From Bidens hawaiensis (taxonomy: Eukaryota > Streptophyta > Magnoliopsida > Asterales > Asteraceae): a stretch of 64,000 nucleotides of DNA. The notes under the pieces are model-generated. The model was not told the origin of the DNA. It saw only the letters and a list, made by a program, of their open reading frames with translations, and did no database searches. The translations under genes and the position numbers were made by a program. Every line of letters starts with the position of its first letter. Position 1 is the stretch's first letter. The stretch lies in the NCBI GenBank assembly GCA_021521415.1, contig JAIQDT010003574.1, positions 206,398 to 270,397 on the forward strand. The letters run 5' to 3'. This document shows positions 8,579 to 20,067 of this stretch, piece after piece.

Positions 8579-11190
8579 TCAGGCTTCAGGGCCACTTCCA
8601 CTTGGACCAGCGCCGTCAGTAGAGCGTGGCTGTTCAAGGTAAGCCTTAAGGATAGGTAGCCCATCATCAGCAGCAGCAATTTCATTCACCTTCTCCACCA
8701 CCGGATGCGGGAAGGCGGCGTATTGATTTACTGCTTGGTCATATATGGCTTCGGTATCTACATTGTATAAAGGGAAGTTGGATGGCGGGACGCCTTTCTC
8801 AACAAACCCTAGACCAAGCAGGAAACCGACCCGTTCCCCATCCTCGTGAGAAGCGTTGAGGGCTGCGCTCATTGCATCATCGTAAGATGTCTCTGAAAAG
8901 ACCCGATGCACAACCTACAAGAAAAAATACAAGTGTTAAAACCTTGTCTATTTACAAAGGAAAGCGTGAAGACGTAAAGCTAAACATACCTGAGGCAACG
9001 CTTCTCGAAGAAGCCATTCCTTGGCAACCAGAGCTTCTTGAAGGGCGGCTTGAGCTTGGGTACAGGCGCGTTCGGCTTCGCTTTTGTTAAGGTTGGCAAG
9101 TAGCACCTCCTTTGCGGCAGCCTCTTCGACGCCCTTAAGCTTCCGCTCGGTATGGTCAAGCACGCCCCTCTGGTCCAAGATCTCCTGGAGCTTCTTGGCA
9201 TCTTCCATCGCCAAGACATCATGAGCACGTTGGAGAGCCTCTAATTTGGCCTTGAGTTCTTCATTCTCCACGCGTAAAGGCTCAGCAACGGCTTCCGCCT
9301 TGGTGGCCCTCTCGGTTGCGTTCCTCGCGGTCTCCTTAGCCAGCCGAAGCTGTTCGTTAACAGCTTGGGCAGCCTTGGAGCGGGCCTCGAATCGCGCTTG
9401 AACCTCAACCTCGAGGGCCTTGAAGGCCTTCTCCTTCTCCGCAGCAGCTGCGGACAGCTTTTGGTTCTCCTCCCGAAGAGCCCGCGCTTGAGATACTTCC
9501 TTGGCGCGAGCTGCTTTTAACTTGTCGTTTTCACGACAAAGCAGCTCGACGCGCGGCTGCATCCGGGCCTGGAGAACCCGAAGCTCATTGGTTAGCCTAC
9601 CCTCCTGGTAGCTAGCCATGGCTTCCCCCAACGCACCATGGGGAGTAGTGTGGCGAGCCCATTCCACGCACTCCACAGGGGTACGAATGGTTGTTCCTCG
9701 GCGTATGTTCCATCGCGGAACATACACTTCATTGGAATCCGACACTGCAAAAAACAAAAAAGCAGTTAGGAAAAGATGATAAAAAATAAAAGTGAAAAAG
9801 GGCCAAAGGAACCCTACGCACCTGTAGGGTCTATAACAGGCCGATAACCGCCGAACCCATCACCTGAACCCAAAGGAAACCCATCCAAAAGGTCAGGCAG
9901 ATGGGAAGGTGGCAAAGATTGGCGAGTACTCCCATGCGTACCTGATGGGCCGGCCGTCGGTGCCGGTGGCGGGGGCATCGTTGGATCTCCGGAGGTAACA
10001 GTCGTAACCTCCGGAGCAGTGGTCCTCTCAACACCGGGGATCCCCGCCACCTCTTCATTATCTGACTCGGTGTCAGATAGGGGCACCGGATCAGCTGTGG
10101 AGGCCACCTTCTCCTTCCCTTTCCCGACGGCAGCCCTCTTCTTCCGCACCAGCGGAGGACCATCTGCGGATTCCTCAGAAGAAGACAGGATGTCAGGAAT
10201 TCCAGCAGCGGATACAGCATTGAGGGGTGGAGGAGAGAATAACGCCTTACCTGGCCGCCGGTGGCTCAGGATCTCGTGGCCCAGCGGATAGACCTCCACA
10301 AACCGATCCGCTGTTTGCTCCAGGATGGGCAACTCGTTCTCGTCAAGAGCACGAGTACCCACCCGCACGGGATCGTCAGCTTCCCGCGGGTACAGGAGCG
10401 ACTCCAAATTGTTCCCCTCTGAAAGAAGAAAAAGTTAGAAGACAAACTCATATCAGCAAGAAAGACAAGACATACCATAAGGAGTAGAGTTCAAACCGCA
10501 TTCGAGAAGGATGGGAACCTGAGACGCCTCCTTCCATACCCGGCTCATCCCCAGCATCACCATCCCGGACTCCGCAAACCGGTAAACCGGAGATTGGACC
10601 CGGGATATCTTCGCAAACCATTCCGCCTCCTGGTAGTTGGTGGCGTGGTGGCTCGGAATGGCTTGGCCATTTTTAAACTTCATGGCAATGGGGACGGCGC
10701 GGGCAGAAATGTAGAAGAACTCCCGCTTCCACGATCGGAGACTGCGCTCGGTCGCGCAAATCTTCAAACCCTTGATCCGGGTTGTCAGGGTGTACCACCC
10801 CTGGATGCACCTCCAAGTATAGAAGGTCATCAGGCGATCCACATAGGGCTCAACACCCAAAATCCGGCACACCCACTCGAAGTGGCGAATCTTCGCGATC
10901 GCCATTGGGTGCAGCTCGGTCAGATGAACACCATGCCTTTCGAGGACACGGTAAACAAACTTTGTCAATGGGAACCTAAGGTTCCCATAAACAAAGAATG
11001 CAGCATATACCCCGATCTTGCCACTGGGGGCATCGTACACGGTCTGATGGGGTTCAGGAAACTCAGGCTCGAGAGGATCGAGCATGAACTTCCTAACAAC
11101 ATACCGGTACTGATCGCCGGGCAGAGCACACTGGCACTCGCCAGCAGTACTCTTATCATCGACTACAGCTTCAGTATCATGTGAAGACAT
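8579..11190 (-). CDS. Element A antisense gene, 4 exons, 800-aa coiled-coil protein
   Basis: Exons are 11190-10476, 10418-9822, 9744-8990 and 8914-8579. All three introns are GT-AG, short (57-77 bp) and keep one frame, giving 800 aa. Exon 1 (residues 1-238) resembles the plant 'putative gypsy type transposon' family (PF04195, from memory): KIGVYAAFFVYGNLRFPL, IRHFEWVCRILGVEP, WKREFFYI. Exon 2 is Pro/Ser/acid-rich and looks disordered. Exon 3 (residues ~438-689) is almost all Ala/Glu/Lys heptad coiled coil. Exon 4 is a short globular tail. Function is unknown; the name of the Pfam family does not prove transposase activity. It has its own TATA box at 11311-11320. Compared with B, exon 2 is a fusion that lost an intron and 115 codons in frame. 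Antisense extra ORFs are known in Tat/Grande-type elements. Confidence 0.85.
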
Positions 11191-11310
11191 ATTGCAAAGG
11201 AAGAAGAAACGATTTCGGATGAATGCTCAACTGAATAAGAGTATTCACCAGAAATCGCCTTAGAGATGAAAGAGAAGTGAAGATGTGAATTACAAATGAC
11301 CCTCTTCCCC

Positions 11311-11320
11311 TTTATATAGT
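11311..11320 (-). promoter_or_regulatory. TATA box of A antisense gene
   Basis: The minus strand reads ACTATATAAA followed by GGGGAAGAGG, about 120 bp upstream of the ATG at 11190. A TGACGTGAC motif, a plant bZIP-type site, lies about 190 bp further upstream (around 11509-11517). Both are conserved in B. Confidence 0.75.
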
Positions 11321-11659
11321 GATCGCAATTAATGCGGTGAATTTAATGCGAAGGAGAGAGAAATCGAAGGTGCAATGAAACTATGACGCGTGGCAAAAAG
11401 CTAGCTGGCAACAGCTGTAAAAAGTACGCGTGCCAGAAATTTCGCGGCCACGCGCCCGAAAAATCGCGCCCACGCGCCTGAAAAAGCGTTTGAAACGACC
11501 ATGTACTGTCACGTCACCATAACTTCCTGGACGTCCTGACACAGTCAGAAGAAACCGTCGCACGACGTTTCAGATGTTTGGACTGTTCTTATCCTCACCA
11601 ACCTTTCGAATTTCAAAATTCAAAATTCAAAAAGATCATAAAGTAGGCGGGAAAATACC

Positions 11660-12150
11660 CCCCTTACCTTGGCAAACAAGTAACAGTAAGACGGATGCGG
11701 GTACAGTGTAAAGGCAAAACCCTTCACACACCTAGCACCCGCATGGAATTAAAGCCAAGAAAACCTTGGCGAACAAGTAACCGTAAGACGGATGTGGGTA
11801 GAGTGTAAAGGCAAAACCCTTCACATACCTAGCACCCGCAGGGAATTAAAGCCAAGAAAACCTTGGCGAACAAGTAACCGTAAGACGGATGCGGGGACAG
11901 TGTAAAGGCAAAACCCTTCACATACCTAGCACCCGCAGGGAATTGAAGCCAAGTACCTCGGCAACCAAGTAACTATAAGACGGGTGCGGATACAGTGTAA
12001 AGGCAAAACCCTTCACAAACCTAGCACCCGCAGGGAATTGACGCCAGGAATACCTTGGAAGTAAAATAACCGTAAGACGAGCGCAGGTACAGTGTTAAGG
12101 CAAAACCCTTCACATACCTAGCGCTCCGCTGGGAATTGAAACCAAGAAGG
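11660..12150. repeat. ~96-bp tandem array (5 copies) upstream of the A antisense gene
   Basis: TAAGACGG-type cores occur near 11687, 11784, 11881, 11976 and 12073. Each unit contains GGCAAAACCCTTCACA and CTAGCACCCGCAGGGAATTG. The block lies between the antisense promoter and the polypurine tract. From 12151 to 12518 nothing further is recognised; a 203-codon plus-strand frame at 12307-12918 runs into the LTR and has no support as a gene. Confidence 0.85.
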
Positions 12151-12518
12151 ATCTTCTGGGCAATGCTTGCGGAAACGGAATAACATCCCCGCATAGCGGG
12201 AACGTCGAGAACTACGTTGTTCGAAGCTCCAGGATGGAATTGGTGGTCTTAACATAATTGATCACTATGTTCAAAACCACCAAAACCTCAAGGAGAATCC
12301 ACACAAGTGGGACTCAACGCTCCTGACGTACGAGGAGATTACAGCCTACCCGCATCATACCCAAAGACCAAGCAGGAAACTCGGGCATTTCTGCAAGTGA
12401 CAAGGACTTCCGCGGGAAGAATCCCCATGGAAAACCTTAGAAAAACCCTTTTCAAAACCCTCTGCTTAAGTCCAAAAGTTCACCTCACTTTATTAAACAC
12501 TCATGAGAAGAACATTGG

Positions 12519-12530
12519 ACTGGGGGGACT
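12519..12530 (+). other. Element A polypurine tract
   Basis: ACTGGGGGGACT directly abuts the right LTR at 12531 and is the plus-strand primer for reverse transcription. The same tract is at 48346-48357 in B. Confidence 0.8.
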
Positions 12531-13522
12531 TGAAGAGGTAGGTCCCAGCAAAGCCCAGTTGGACCCGCAAGACTCACCTAAAAGAGGGACGTCTGCGCAG
12601 AAACCAACTGGATCCGCAGGACCAACCATGCTCAGAGACGTGACGTCCTTACGCGCAGTACGCAAGCTGGTCCCGCAGGAAATGCCTCCCGATGGTGAAG
12701 GACTCCGCCTGTTCCCGCAGCCTCGGATACAAGCCATCAGGGAAGGCCACCCGCGCAGCAAGGCTACAAGCACAAGGCACTTAGCTCTCAATCACTCAGT
12801 GTCACCTGAAGGAATGAGCGAAGCCGGGAACAATCCCGCACAAGGGCGGGAGGGGGAATACTCCCGCCCAAATAAGCCAGTCCGTACGATACAGGAAGAT
12901 CTTCTGTACTGTACCTGACGAGGTATGGGAAAAAGATCTGACTAAAGATACGACAGCTTATTGACAACAGTATGGCGAGCAGCATGCTCCTGCACTGTAT
13001 GTCACTATTAGCCGCTGCCTACTCACCAACTACTGCCATACCACGTGCGTAGCCGTCAGTTGGTGGAACAGGAATAGTATACAGCAGGCCTGGTCGCTAT
13101 CAGCCGCTACCTACCCACCAACTACCAGCAGGGCACGTGCGTAGGCTACTGTTGGTGGAACAGGAACACTGTTGCAGCCGGCCATACCTCTTTGGGAACC
13201 TACCTTCGGCTATAAATACCACAAATGGTATGACCATCTCATCTTATCATATCTTATCACATTATCATCATATTATACCTGATATCTGCTCTAGCAATCT
13301 CTTAATATACATTTATATTTAAAGAGCAATCTAGTCTGATTCTCACGCCGGAGGGTGGTCACAAGGAGGAACCCCCCCCCCCCTCTCAGTGACAAGCTCA
13401 CGGTGTCTGTTTTGCAGGTTATCAGAAGAACCATCTTTACCGGGTCTAACCCCTCGTGGGAAACATCTATCTAACCCCCAGGTTACCCGTAATCTGCCCG
13501 GGGTCCGGTTAGTGTTTCTTCA
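12531..13522 (+). repeat. Element A right (3') LTR
   Basis: This 992-bp LTR is nearly identical to 4535-5526, with about four substitutions or homopolymer changes. It is followed by GTATC at 13523-13527, where the LTR of C resumes. Confidence 0.93.
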
Positions 13523-13527
13523 GTATC

Positions 13528-14738
13528 GATTTTGTTAGTTAAACAAATTAAAACAAAATATATATATTTATATTTACCGAGATTCTGGGCAGAACAGAAG
13601 AGAAGACGGAGGCAAGGAGAGGAGTTGGAGCTGCTGAGGAAACTAGGGCAGAGAGCAAAGGGAGAGAGAGATTTGGGGAGTGTTTAAGTGTAGTGTGTGT
13701 AGTGTTAAGAAAATAGTTTTATTTATAGGAAAACCCTAGGGAACACAATCCCTTAAAAAGAGGAAAAGATCTTATCAAATCAAGCAAAAGATATCTAAAA
13801 AGCACAAGAAAACAAAAGCAAAAGATATCAAAAGATATGCCGGCAGCTGCAGGGGATGGGGAAAGGCTGACAGGTTATAGTTCAAAGCATGGGAGGTGTC
13901 AGATAAAGCACTGTTCAAGGCATGCAAAAGAAGATTTCAAAAGATTATGTCAGTCACTTTTTCTGTCAACCAATAGGATTGGTGCGCATGCTGCGCCGAA
14001 AGTGGCTTTTCGGACAGATGTCGGAACTGACCTAAAGTGCTCATACAAAAGATAAGATATTTCAAAAGAATACAAGCTGACCTAAACAGAAGAAAAGACT
14101 TAAGGTCTAGCGCAAGAAGACTCGAGCGCGCGCGAGGGCGGAGGCAGACAGAGAACAATTCTAAGCGCGCCGCGGGAAGAACTATAATCCTTAGCGCGTC
14201 GCGAGAAGAACTACAATCCTTAGCGCGTCGCGGGAAGAACTACAATTCTTAGCGCGCCGCGGGAAGAACTATAATCCTTAGCGCGCCGCGGGAAGAACTA
14301 CCATTCTTAGCGCGCCACGGGAAGAACTACAATCCTTAGCGCGTCGCGGGAAGAACTACCATTCTTAGCGCGCTGCGGGAACAGTTCGCCTCGCGAATCG
14401 CAGGAACAGTTGGTCTTCGCGCAGGCTTCCTTGTAAGGAGTCTGGCGCGTGGAGCTGCGCAGACATCCTTAGGCGGGAAGAACCAAAGGACAAGCAAAGA
14501 GTTAAGAGAGAGGGTTTCAAGGCTTAAGGGGGTTAAGCAGAGGGGCGGGACGGCGACAAGAGAGAAAAAGAGGCGGGACGACGGAAATGAATTATTATTA
14601 TTAGTAAGTAATATAAATATATATATATAATTTATTTAATGTTAAATTTACAAAGATTAATAATCAAATTTTAAATTATAAAAAGAATCGGATTCGAAAA
14701 CGGGTACCTGGGTCGGGTCGAATTGGGCAGATGTCACA
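13528..14738 (-). repeat. Element C right LTR, second part (after insertion of A)
   Basis: The LTR resumes after the second GTATC and matches 869-2079, including the 29-bp array (about 14158-14397). It ends in GATGTCACA, followed by the TGCAT duplication at 14739-14743. Confidence 0.92.
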
Positions 14739-14743
14739 TGCAT

Positions 14744-16791
14744 GTTCCTGTACCGCGCGCCCATCTCGGCTACCTGAGAATAATATACTAAAAGTGTCAA
14801 CACAGGGTTGGTGAGTTCACAAGTTTAAATAAATAAAGCGTTTGCGTTTGCGTTTGCGTTTACGTTTTGCGTTACCAGATAGTGTTAAGTCAATTATATA
14901 TCAGTAGGTAGCTAACCTATCAAGCATGTATTACTAAGTGTTCGACACCGAAGCTGACTGTTTATCAATTGCATTGCCACCATGTCAACCACGACCATGG
15001 TAACGTGTTAGCCAAGATTACACTCACTCGACCTACAGTCGAGTTTAGAGTTGGGTGGGGTTTGTCAAACCCAGTAGTACTACTCAACAGTGACCCGCTA
15101 TTATACAAATATTAACCGGTTCGATGTTATGAAGGACTTTGGTTGGTTTTTTTGCCACTTAGCCTTACAAGTGATATATAAAAACTAAACAAAATCTACA
15201 GCGTTGGAGTATGTTATCTCCCCCAAATAAAAGCGTTTAAAACAGAGTAAAAAGGGGACTTGAAACTCACTGTTTGCGAAGATAACCAAAAAGATCCGAG
15301 AAAGGTGTGCGTCACAGAAAATCCTCACTAGTGTTCTAAAAACAAAAACGAGATTTTCTAAGTATTGAACTACGAGTGAGTCCCTAGACTCGACACATAC
15401 AACTTATGCATGAGATGCGTTTCGTGTTTCGTTTATGAAATAAGTGCGACTCGACAAACACATTGGTGATAAGTTACACATGTGAACAAGTACTTAAGTG
15501 TCAAGTGTTAACATCGTTCATTACAAGCAAATATCCCCACAAGGGCAATTTGGTCAAAACATAGCAAACATCGATCACTTATGCACTTTTCATGATACTT
15601 CAAGTAATTCAACAGCTAAATTGTCCAGACAGATTTTCACTCGACAAGATTACTCTATTTAATAAATCCTAACATGTCAAATAAATCACCAAAAATCATC
15701 ACCGAAGAACACGTTAGTTAGGTTTCTAAAAATATTTTTATTATATTTTTATCATATACGGTTTTATCACAATGATGAAAACATCACAGCAAACACACAG
15801 AAATCATTATCATGCGTAACATAATGTTATTTGTTATTACCGATTCATGACAAATCCAATTTATGCAAGACCAATTGGGTTAGGTTCCTAACTCAAAATA
15901 TTAACTTCCAGAAGTGGAACCAACCCATTTGGTCTTGTAGTTTATGAGATATACTAATTTCAAAACAGCCTAACAACAGGTCTCCCGAATCAGCCTTGCA
16001 CAACATTTTTGTAAAATAATAAAAACAAACTTTTACACGTCCAAAATTTACAAACTCGGACTTTTCAGAAACTAGACTCGACCTAATATATTACAAAATC
16101 AGCAATCACATCAAAACATGTAATTAACATCGCATTACAGTCGTTTAAACACGAATTCAAGAATCTGTCCAGCATCAGTTTTCATCAAAACTCAAAATAT
16201 TATTAACCTATGAACTAGAAATCATACATACAACTCTAGCATATCAATAATCATCAATTTTAAGATCTAGGGTTTTGATTAACATGTTCAATAATGCAAT
16301 TAAATCAATAGAATAGGCTAGAGAGGATGTTAATTACCTAGTTAGCACTTTGAATCCTTCAACGAGCTTGAAAATATTTTGTATGTATATGGGTGTGTGT
16401 GTTCGGTCGACAAAGAGAGAGAGGAGGGGGTGGGGCAGCCGTTCAAGAGGGGTGGGGAGGGATTAGGGTTTGGGAAATATTTTGTTTAAATATTAAATCA
16501 AGTTACAAATCATCCCCTAACCTTCTAGTTAATCTAACTCTGGTACAAACTAGTTTATTCCATCTTTCATCCATGATATAATGTTACACATGCAAGCACG
16601 TAGTCACATAACATATATTATCACAACATAATACGTATTATACCAAGTACTTGTTTATATTACTTATTGTTTGTTCACCAACGGTTTAAGTCGACTCGTG
16701 TGTGTTTCGGTGAAATTCCAAAAGACTATTTGTGTAGTGATTGTCATGCGTCATTTAAACCCTAATTTAAATGTAACGAGATATACGTTAC
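14744..16791 (-). mobile_element. Element E: minus-strand chromovirus-like LTR remnant
   Basis: This AT-rich stretch resembles the LTRs of C and D in layout. It has a GTCAACACAGGGTTGGTGAG segment like the GTCAACACTTGCGTGTCGGTGAG of C. On the minus strand there is a leader-like region with CTCTCTCTC and AACCCTAATCCC, and the right end is CGTTACA (compare GTTACA of D). Its left end would lie before the window, because 1-16 joins to 14744 once C is removed. No coding region is seen. Assignment is by resemblance only. Confidence 0.5.
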
Positions 16792-17136
16792 AGTTCGTGT
16801 GATCTTATGTTTGAATTAACGGAGTTCGGATTAACGGAGTTAACCTGAAATTGACGAGTGTCACATGTAGATTGCTTACTTGAATTCCCGGGTGTGATTT
16901 GCTATGTTAATTGCTTAAAATTTACTTGTTCGTTGCTTAGTTCTCTAAATTCATTTTAAATTGCTTGTGTGATCAGCACTAAAAACCAGTTACTTTATAA
17001 TATTAAATCTGTACACGAAACACATTGACCACATACTCATTGTGATACGATACCCTACTTGCTCTAACTATTTAGTTTAAATTAGGTTTTTGATTGACTC
17101 GAACGACGGTCATCAAAATGGGGCCGTTGCGGGGGA
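16792..17136 (+). mobile_element. Athila-like LTR end and primer-binding site
   Basis: At 17119-17136 the sequence TGGGGCCGTTGCGGGGGA is a near match to the Athila tRNA-Asp primer site TGGCGCCGTTGCCGGGGA. The preceding ~320 bp, ending GGTCATCA, would be the 3' part of its LTR. The rest of the LTR is displaced by element E. Confidence 0.6.
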
Positions 17137-17326
17137 GTTAGTGCGCTTATTGTTTTTCGTGTTATTTGATTATGTTTAAATTTAAATTTAGTTAGTGCGC
17201 TTGTGTTTAATTTAGTTAAAATTTAAATTTAATTTTCAGTTTTTAGTTTAAATTTTATTTTATTTTATTTTAGTTGTATTTTTTTCATTTTACGCGGGTT
17301 GTGTTAGTTGTGCAGATAACAGGTTT

Positions 17327-18363
17327 ATGCGCACCCGCCACTCGGGCCGACAGTCACTGTTAATTTTCGAGCCCGAAATCGATAGGTTAGCTCGGCAGAA
17401 CCGAGTTCAAAACGGAAAATCAGAGATGGAAGATCAGAACCAAAATCAGAACCAGATGCAGAACCAGATCGAAAACCAGAACCATAACCAAGATCCACTT
17501 GCACAAAATAACTCGTTTCACCCAGAAAACATGCCTCCACCACCAATTTTCAATAACCAAAACAATAACCAAAACGACCAGAATCCTCAGCTCGTGCTTC
17601 TAGAACCCGAAATCGAAACCTGAACCGAAACCTAAACCTCAACTTTGACCAAGCCGGACCATCAGTCCCAAATAATAACCCCAACCGCAGAGTTCGGATA
17701 AAACTTAATGATGTTCAGCAGAATATTCCGACAGAAGACGAAAACGAAGGAAATGATAATAACGGGAACGAGGGTTTTGAGGTCAAGGACGAGGTAGACC
17801 GGTGGGTTAGAAAGAATCGGGCGGTTGAGCCCGAGAACAAGGTTGGTGAGCCAGAGATTGAGGGTGACAATAATTATGAAGATGAGGTGGAGGAGCCTGT
17901 TAATCGAGGACGGGCTGAAACTGTCAACATAAACGGAAGGGGTCGAGACAGGGTGAATCGGGCGGAACGGCCCGAAATAGTTCGTGGTATTCCTGTTAAC
18001 CGGGGCGGTGTGGCGAACCCCGGGGGGGCCAAGGAAGAATTATATGGCCCGGTTCACGGTGTTAACAGTCGGTTCAGACCGGCTATCTCGGATGGAGCAT
18101 CCCCGTTGGTCGCACATGAACGAGTGCCGGGACAGCAAACTTTTAAATCCCGGCCATCTTACATTAACATCGTTCCTCATTTCCACGGGATGGCTTCGGA
18201 AGACCTGTATTCTCATTTGACCGATTTTTCGGCCATTTGCGGGTCTATTGGTGATGGTACGTTTGATCAGAATGAAGTCCGGTTGCGATTATTCCAGTTT
18301 TCGCTAAAATACAAAGCAAAACTCTTGTTTAATTCGCTACCAATGCACAGTATCAGAAATTGA
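17327..18363 (+). pseudogene. gag: Athila-type gag remnant, frameshifted and truncated
   Basis: An ATG frame at 17327 encodes an Asn/Gln-rich N-terminus (repeated NQNQNQ) and stops at 17621. The homologous frame continues in another phase from about 17570 to 18363. It has Athila gag landmarks: FHGMASEDLYSHLTDFSAIC around 18181-18243, then VRLRLFQFSLKYKAKLLFNS followed by LPM. One frameshift separates the halves. The frame ends (ISRN-like tail then TGA) in the middle of the gag domain, right before the satellite array, so the rest of the element is gone. The 17137-17326 leader has no other feature. Confidence 0.75.
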
Positions 18364-18414
18364 GCCGAGATGCAGTAAGTTTTTCTAAACGAATTTTATT
18401 CACAGTCAACATCA

Positions 18415-19895
18415 ATAAATTTATGGTATTTTTCATCTATAATACAATATTTTTGTTTTCTAGTGTTTTTATTAAAAAATTCTGATTTTCCTTACAAAGA
18501 TCTCAAGTCTAAAACTCATGGCCCCACACAAAAACTAGCCCAGTGGATTAAGGTTATGGTCGTCTTCACATATAATCGTATATTTCAGTTTTCTACTGTT
18601 TTTATTAAAAAATTCGGATTTTCTTACAAAGATCTCAAGGCTACAACTCATCGCCCCACACAAAAACTAGGCCCTCTAGCATAATTTTATGGTCGTCTAC
18701 ACCTATAATCGTATATTTCAGTTTTCTCCTTTTTAATTAGAAGTTTTAGTTTTTACCTTCAGAGACCTCAAAACCATAACTCATGCCCCCCCCCCCACAT
18801 AAAAATTGGGCCCCATGGCATAAAGTTATGGTCGTTCTTACCGATAATATATTAATTTTCTACTTTTTTTATTAAAAATTTAAGATTTTCCTTACAGAGA
18901 CATTAAAGCTATAACTAGTGCCCCCCACACAAAAACATGGCCCCGTGAAATAAGTTTATGGTCGTTTTCACCTACAAAACTATATTTCAGTTTCTACGGT
19001 TTCATTAAAAAATTCGGATTTTGTTTAAAAATATCTCAAGGCTACAACTCATGGCCCCACACAAAAACTGGGCCCGTAGCATAATGTTATGGTCGTCTTC
19101 ACCTATAATCGTATTTCATTTTTCTATTATTTTTATTAAAACTTTTAGATTTTTCCTCCAGAGACCTCAAAACCATAACTCATGGCTCCACATAAAAACT
19201 AGGCCTCGTGGACAATGTTATGATCGTTTTTACCGATAATATATTAGTTTTCTACTTTTTATTAAAAAAATAAAAAAATTTCCTTCAACAGACTTCAAAT
19301 CTATAACTTGTGCCCCCCCCCCCACACACACACACACAAAAACTGGGCCCCGTGAAATGAATTTATGGTAGTTTTCACCTATAATACAATATTTCAGTTT
19401 TCTACTGTTTTTATTAAAAAATTCAGATTTTCCATACAAAGATCCAAGGCTACAACTCATGGCCCTACACAAAAACTGGGCCCGTGGAATAATGTTATGG
19501 TCGTCTTTACCTATAATCGTATATTTCAGTTTTCTATTGTTTTTATTAAAAAATTCTAACTTTGCTTACAAAGATCTGAAGGCTACAACTCATGGCTCCA
19601 CGCAAAAATTGTTCCCTGTGGCATAATATTATGGTCGTCTTCACATATAATCGTATATTTCAAATTTTTTTACTGTTTTTATTAAAAATTTCAGACCTCA
19701 AAACCATAACTCATGGCCCCTACATAAAAACTGGCCCCGTGGCATAAAATTATGGTCGTTTTTATCGATAATATATTAGTTTTCTACTTTTTTATTAAAC
19801 ATTTAAGATTTTCCTTCTAGAAACATTAAAGCTATAACTCGTGCCCCCCACACAAAAAATGGGCCTCATGAAATAAACTTATGGTCGTTTTCACA
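18415..19895 (+). repeat. ~131-bp satellite array, left part, higher-order organised
   Basis: The block ATGGTCGT + ATTTCAGTTTTCTACTG + TTTTTATTAAAAA + GGCTACAACTCATGGCCCC + CACAAAAACTGGGCCC repeats every 121-145 bp. Starts are near 18423, 18556, 18689, 18828, 18958, 19089, 19220, 19365, 19497, 19631, 19752 and 19881. Three monomer types can be told by the bases after ATGGTCGT: C (TTTCACCTATAATAC), A (CTTCACCTATAATCG), B (TTTTACCGATAAT). The order is C-A-A-B, C-A-B, C-A-A-B, C. No gene is present. Confidence 0.88.
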
Positions 19896-20029
19896 TCTAT
19901 ACTATATATAATGTATGAAAGAATGACAAATTAAGACACTTTAAATTTAAGGGATTTACAAATTATTCAACACATGGTACAACCTTTAATACATTTAGGA
20001 CATGGGCAAACTTGTCCATTACAAAAGTT

Positions 20030-20067
<38 letters not shown>

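Larger units (their letters stand above)
4535..13522 (+). mobile_element. Element A: gag-only LTR retrotransposon with antisense gene
   Basis: This 8988-bp element has 992-bp LTRs (4535-5526 and 12531-13522) and a 5-bp target duplication GTATC. Order: LTR, TGGCGCC-type primer site, gag (plus), two tandem-repeat blocks, a spliced gene on the minus strand (11190-8579), a ~96-bp repeat block, polypurine tract, LTR. No pol domain is present, so it must depend on enzymes from elsewhere. The LTRs differ at about four positions, so it is young and younger than its host C. The gag type (CX2HX4HX4C) and primer suggest the Tat/Ogre/Grande side of Ty3/gypsy (inference). Element B is a second copy. Confidence 0.93.
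17..14738 (-). mobile_element. Element C: gag-only Ty3/gypsy LTR retrotransposon, interrupted by element A
   Basis: LTRs start TG and end CA, and the element is flanked by the 5-bp duplication TGCAT (12-16 and 14739-14743). The primer-binding site complementary to tRNA-iMet lies beside the right LTR, so the element reads on the minus strand. The internal region (2080-3682) holds only a leader and a shortened gag; no protease, reverse transcriptase, RNase H or integrase is present. After removing element A and one GTATC repeat, the right LTR is 2063 bp, the same as the left, and I could spot only about eight differences between them, so insertion is recent. The iMet primer and gag type suggest the chromovirus/Tekay side of Ty3/gypsy (inference). 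Confidence 0.9.

Noticed and set aside
12307..12918. 203-codon plus-strand ORF before and into the right LTR of A
   Set aside because: It crosses the polypurine tract and the LTR border, has no domain, and B has no equivalent frame.
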